Source of the DNA: JAFMKE01 sp047621945
Lineage (GTDB): Bacteria; Bacteroidota; Bacteroidia; Chitinophagales; UBA8649
Direction: 5' to 3'
DNA: 17,126 nt
Assembly (NCBI GenBank): GCA_047621945.1
Contig: JBLHMK010000049.1
Coordinates: 1 to 17,126 of the forward strand
Positions within the stretch are counted from its first letter, which is position 1, and each line of letters opens with the position of its first letter. This document shows, one piece after another, positions 15,758-17,126 of the stretch. Made by a program: the position numbers and the translations under genes. A model generated the notes under the pieces. That model saw only the letters and a program-made list of their open reading frames with translations, searched no databases and was not told the origin of the DNA.

Positions 15758-17126
15758 GTGAAAAACAACAGAGCACATATCTCGAACTTCAATTTACCAT
15801 TTGGTATTTTGTTTTTAGTCATGTCTTCCTTTCCATTATATTCAAACGCACAGAGTACATTCAATAAAACACTTACAATAGACTCTCTAATAGAGTCTAT
15901 TGTAAGTATTAAACAAATTCCGAGCGGCAACTATGTATTTGCCGGTGTTGAGAGAAATGAGTTCACTAATACTAACATCGGTTTAGTTTTTTATAAAACA
16001 ACTACCAATGGAGATTTAATCTCTAATAGTATTTTCCAAATTGATTCTTTAAATCTAACTTATGATTTGGTAAGTAATGTTATTCAATACGACTCCTCAG
16101 ATGGATTATATGTTACTGGGAATCTAAGATCATTAGATAATCTTGAAATAGATGGATACTTGTACAAGGTTGACACTTCACTGCAAACTCAATATTACAC
16201 TAGAGTACTATTGGATAGTCTGGACGGATTTAATTCAATATTAGACCTTAGACCAAACAATTTCAAGTTGTTTGGAAATACTAATTCAATGGGATACGGA
16301 AGTTCAGATTACTTACTTTCAAGAATAGATTCATTTGGAAATATACTTTCAGATACGACTTATGGAGGAATCGAATTTGAACAATCTGGAAATGGAATCA
16401 AAACAAATGATAACCAATATGTAGTATCGGGACTAACATTTTCTGAAGCCAACCAAAGAATTGGCTGGCTTGTAAATGCAGCCAACGCTCAATTTATAGC
16501 TGTAGATAGCAATTTCAACCAATTATGGAATACGGTTTTGTATTCTGATGGTGTGGACCTTACACCTACAATTAAAGATTTTGGGTTCTTTCATTACTTC
16601 GCCGAACATCCTGTTATCGCCGCTACTTATAGAGAAGATTTTGTGGGATTGATTGGTCAGTTAGATTTAAATAATGGCAATCTACTTTGGCTTGATACAA
16701 TTAACATAGAAGAAGAGTTTTATGCTCCTAGATATATGGAAACTATTGATTCTACCAGTTTCGTGGTGTTTTTTGATGTAGAGAGTCCCACTCTTCCTTA
16801 TAGCTATGCCAAGATAATCAAGTACGACAATCTCGGTGAAATGGTTTGGCAACGATCTTATTACGAAGGAAACCATAATGATTGTTATCTGAACTCGATG
16901 ATTGTTGACGATGATGGATTCTTAGTTTTTGGTGGCACAATTGCTAACAATGCTACACAAAGTCAAGATGCATGGATACTAAAGCTACGCCCCGATGGTT
17001 GTCTAGATGATACTGATTGTGGTATAACAACAGGCATCATCGACCTAACTCCTGGCCTTAAAACCTTTGGTGTATTAGTCTTTCCTAATCCTTCAAGTGA
17101 CATAGCCCATGTGACAATTGAGAACA
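15758..17126 (+). CDS. T9SS cargo protein, secreted, repeat-rich, with C-terminal sorting domain (3' partial)
   Basis: An open frame runs from 15722 (after a stop at 15719) to the right edge. I take the GTG at 15758 as the start: it gives about 456 visible residues with a good signal peptide (basic N-region, core ILFLVMSSFPLYS, cut near SNAQS at 30-33). The first in-frame ATG, at 15821, would leave too short a signal. An ATG at 15753 is out of frame and stops after two codons. The body has degenerate repeats of the kind SDYLLSRIDSFGNIL, DTTYGG and QYVVSGLT (roughly every 50-60 residues), which suggest a beta-propeller-like fold. Near the end, DAWILKLRPDGCLD leads to VFPNPSSDIAHVTI from residue 441, the start of a type A T9SS sorting domain cut by the window edge. 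Ligand or function unknown. Confidence 0.8.
   Translation, partial: MKNNRAHISNFNLPFGILFLVMSSFPLYSNAQSTFNKTLTIDSLIESIVSIKQIPSGNYVFAGVERNEFTNTNIGLVFYKTTTNGDLISNSIFQIDSLNLTYDLVSNVIQYDSSDGLYVTGNLRSLDNLEIDGYLYKVDTSLQTQYYTRVLLDSLDGFNSILDLRPNNFKLFGNTNSMGYGSSDYLLSRIDSFGNILSDTTYGGIEFEQSGNGIKTNDNQYVVSGLTFSEANQRIGWLVNAANAQFIAVDSNFNQLWNTVLYSDGVDLTPTIKDFGFFHYFAEHPVIAATYREDFVGLIGQLDLNNGNLLWLDTINIEEEFYAPRYMETIDSTSFVVFFDVESPTLPYSYAKIIKYDNLGEMVWQRSYYEGNHNDCYLNSMIVDDDGFLVFGGTIANNATQSQDAWILKLRPDGCLDDTDCGITTGIIDLTPGLKTFGVLVFPNPSSDIAHVTIEN
15871..15907. repeat. Perfect inverted repeat, 16-bp arms, 5-nt loop, inside the T9SS gene
   Basis: Left arm ACTTACAATAGACTCT (15871-15886) and right arm AGAGTCTATTGTAAGT (15892-15907) are exact reverse complements around CTAAT. 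The element lies in the coding frame just after the signal peptide, encoding residues about 38-50. No T-run follows, so it does not look like an intrinsic terminator. Chance occurrence of such a perfect pair in a window this size is very unlikely. Confidence 0.85.

Noticed and set aside
15718..15930. Minus-strand 70-residue open frame over the start of the T9SS gene
   Set aside because: It overlaps the signal-peptide region of a gene with a clear T9SS sorting tail. Its peptide LTIDSIRESIVS echoes the sense LTIDSLIESIVS only because of the DNA palindrome.
1..17126. Search for insertion sequences, CRISPR arrays, phage genes or toxin-antitoxin pairs
   Set aside because: None seen: no transposase, no regularly spaced repeats, no integrase or attachment-like duplications. 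The window looks like core chromosome.

Overview
The window looks like a chromosomal segment from a member of the Bacteroidota, most likely Flavobacteriia (Flavobacteriales). Three things point there: an AT-rich sequence with A/T-rich leaders and no clear Shine-Dalgarno motifs; the gene order alternative complex III followed directly by an aa3-type cytochrome oxidase; and a type IX secretion (T9SS) sorting tail on the last, incomplete gene. Genus or species cannot be told from this sequence.

Positions 1-12660 are one dense, same-strand block that reads as a respiratory operon. It opens inside actB (the left edge cuts off most of that gene, and actA would lie further left). It continues with actC, actD, actE and actF, which encode quinol:electron-acceptor oxidoreductase (alternative complex III, ACIII). 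Next come coxB, coxA, ctaB (heme O synthase), two different subunit III genes, a prokaryotic subunit IV gene, a SCO-type copper chaperone, a DUF420 membrane protein and a 77-residue secreted/membrane CxxC protein. Gaps are mostly 2-38 bases. Menaquinol would be oxidised at ActC/ActF. Electrons would pass through the ActB iron-sulfur clusters and the c-type hemes (ActA off the edge, ActE here) to CuA of CoxB and then to the heme a/a3-CuB site of CoxA. ctaB, SCO, DUF420 and probably the small CxxC protein would help build the oxidase. ACIII and aa3 oxidase are known to form a supercomplex in Flavobacterium johnsoniae, which fits this co-encoding.

Positions 12746-15160 encode an exported M1-family zinc aminopeptidase with a HEAT-like C-terminal half. 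Its stop codon overlaps that of a convergent gene (15157-15492, minus strand) for an alkyltransferase-like (ATL) DNA-repair protein, in which the methyl-accepting cysteine is replaced by alanine.

Positions 15493-15757 hold no gene but contain two hairpin-capable inverted repeats that share a 13-nt near-repeat. From about 15758 to the right edge runs an incomplete T9SS cargo gene. It starts at GTG or has a disturbed start, and it carries a perfect 16-bp-arm inverted repeat just after its signal peptide.

Most of the window is a known respiratory system. The least explained items are the 19-histidine acidic loop in ActF, the helix-hairpin-helix-like domain fused to ActD, the small CxxC protein ending the operon, the divergent first subunit III, and the non-coding repeats and start region at 15500-15910.
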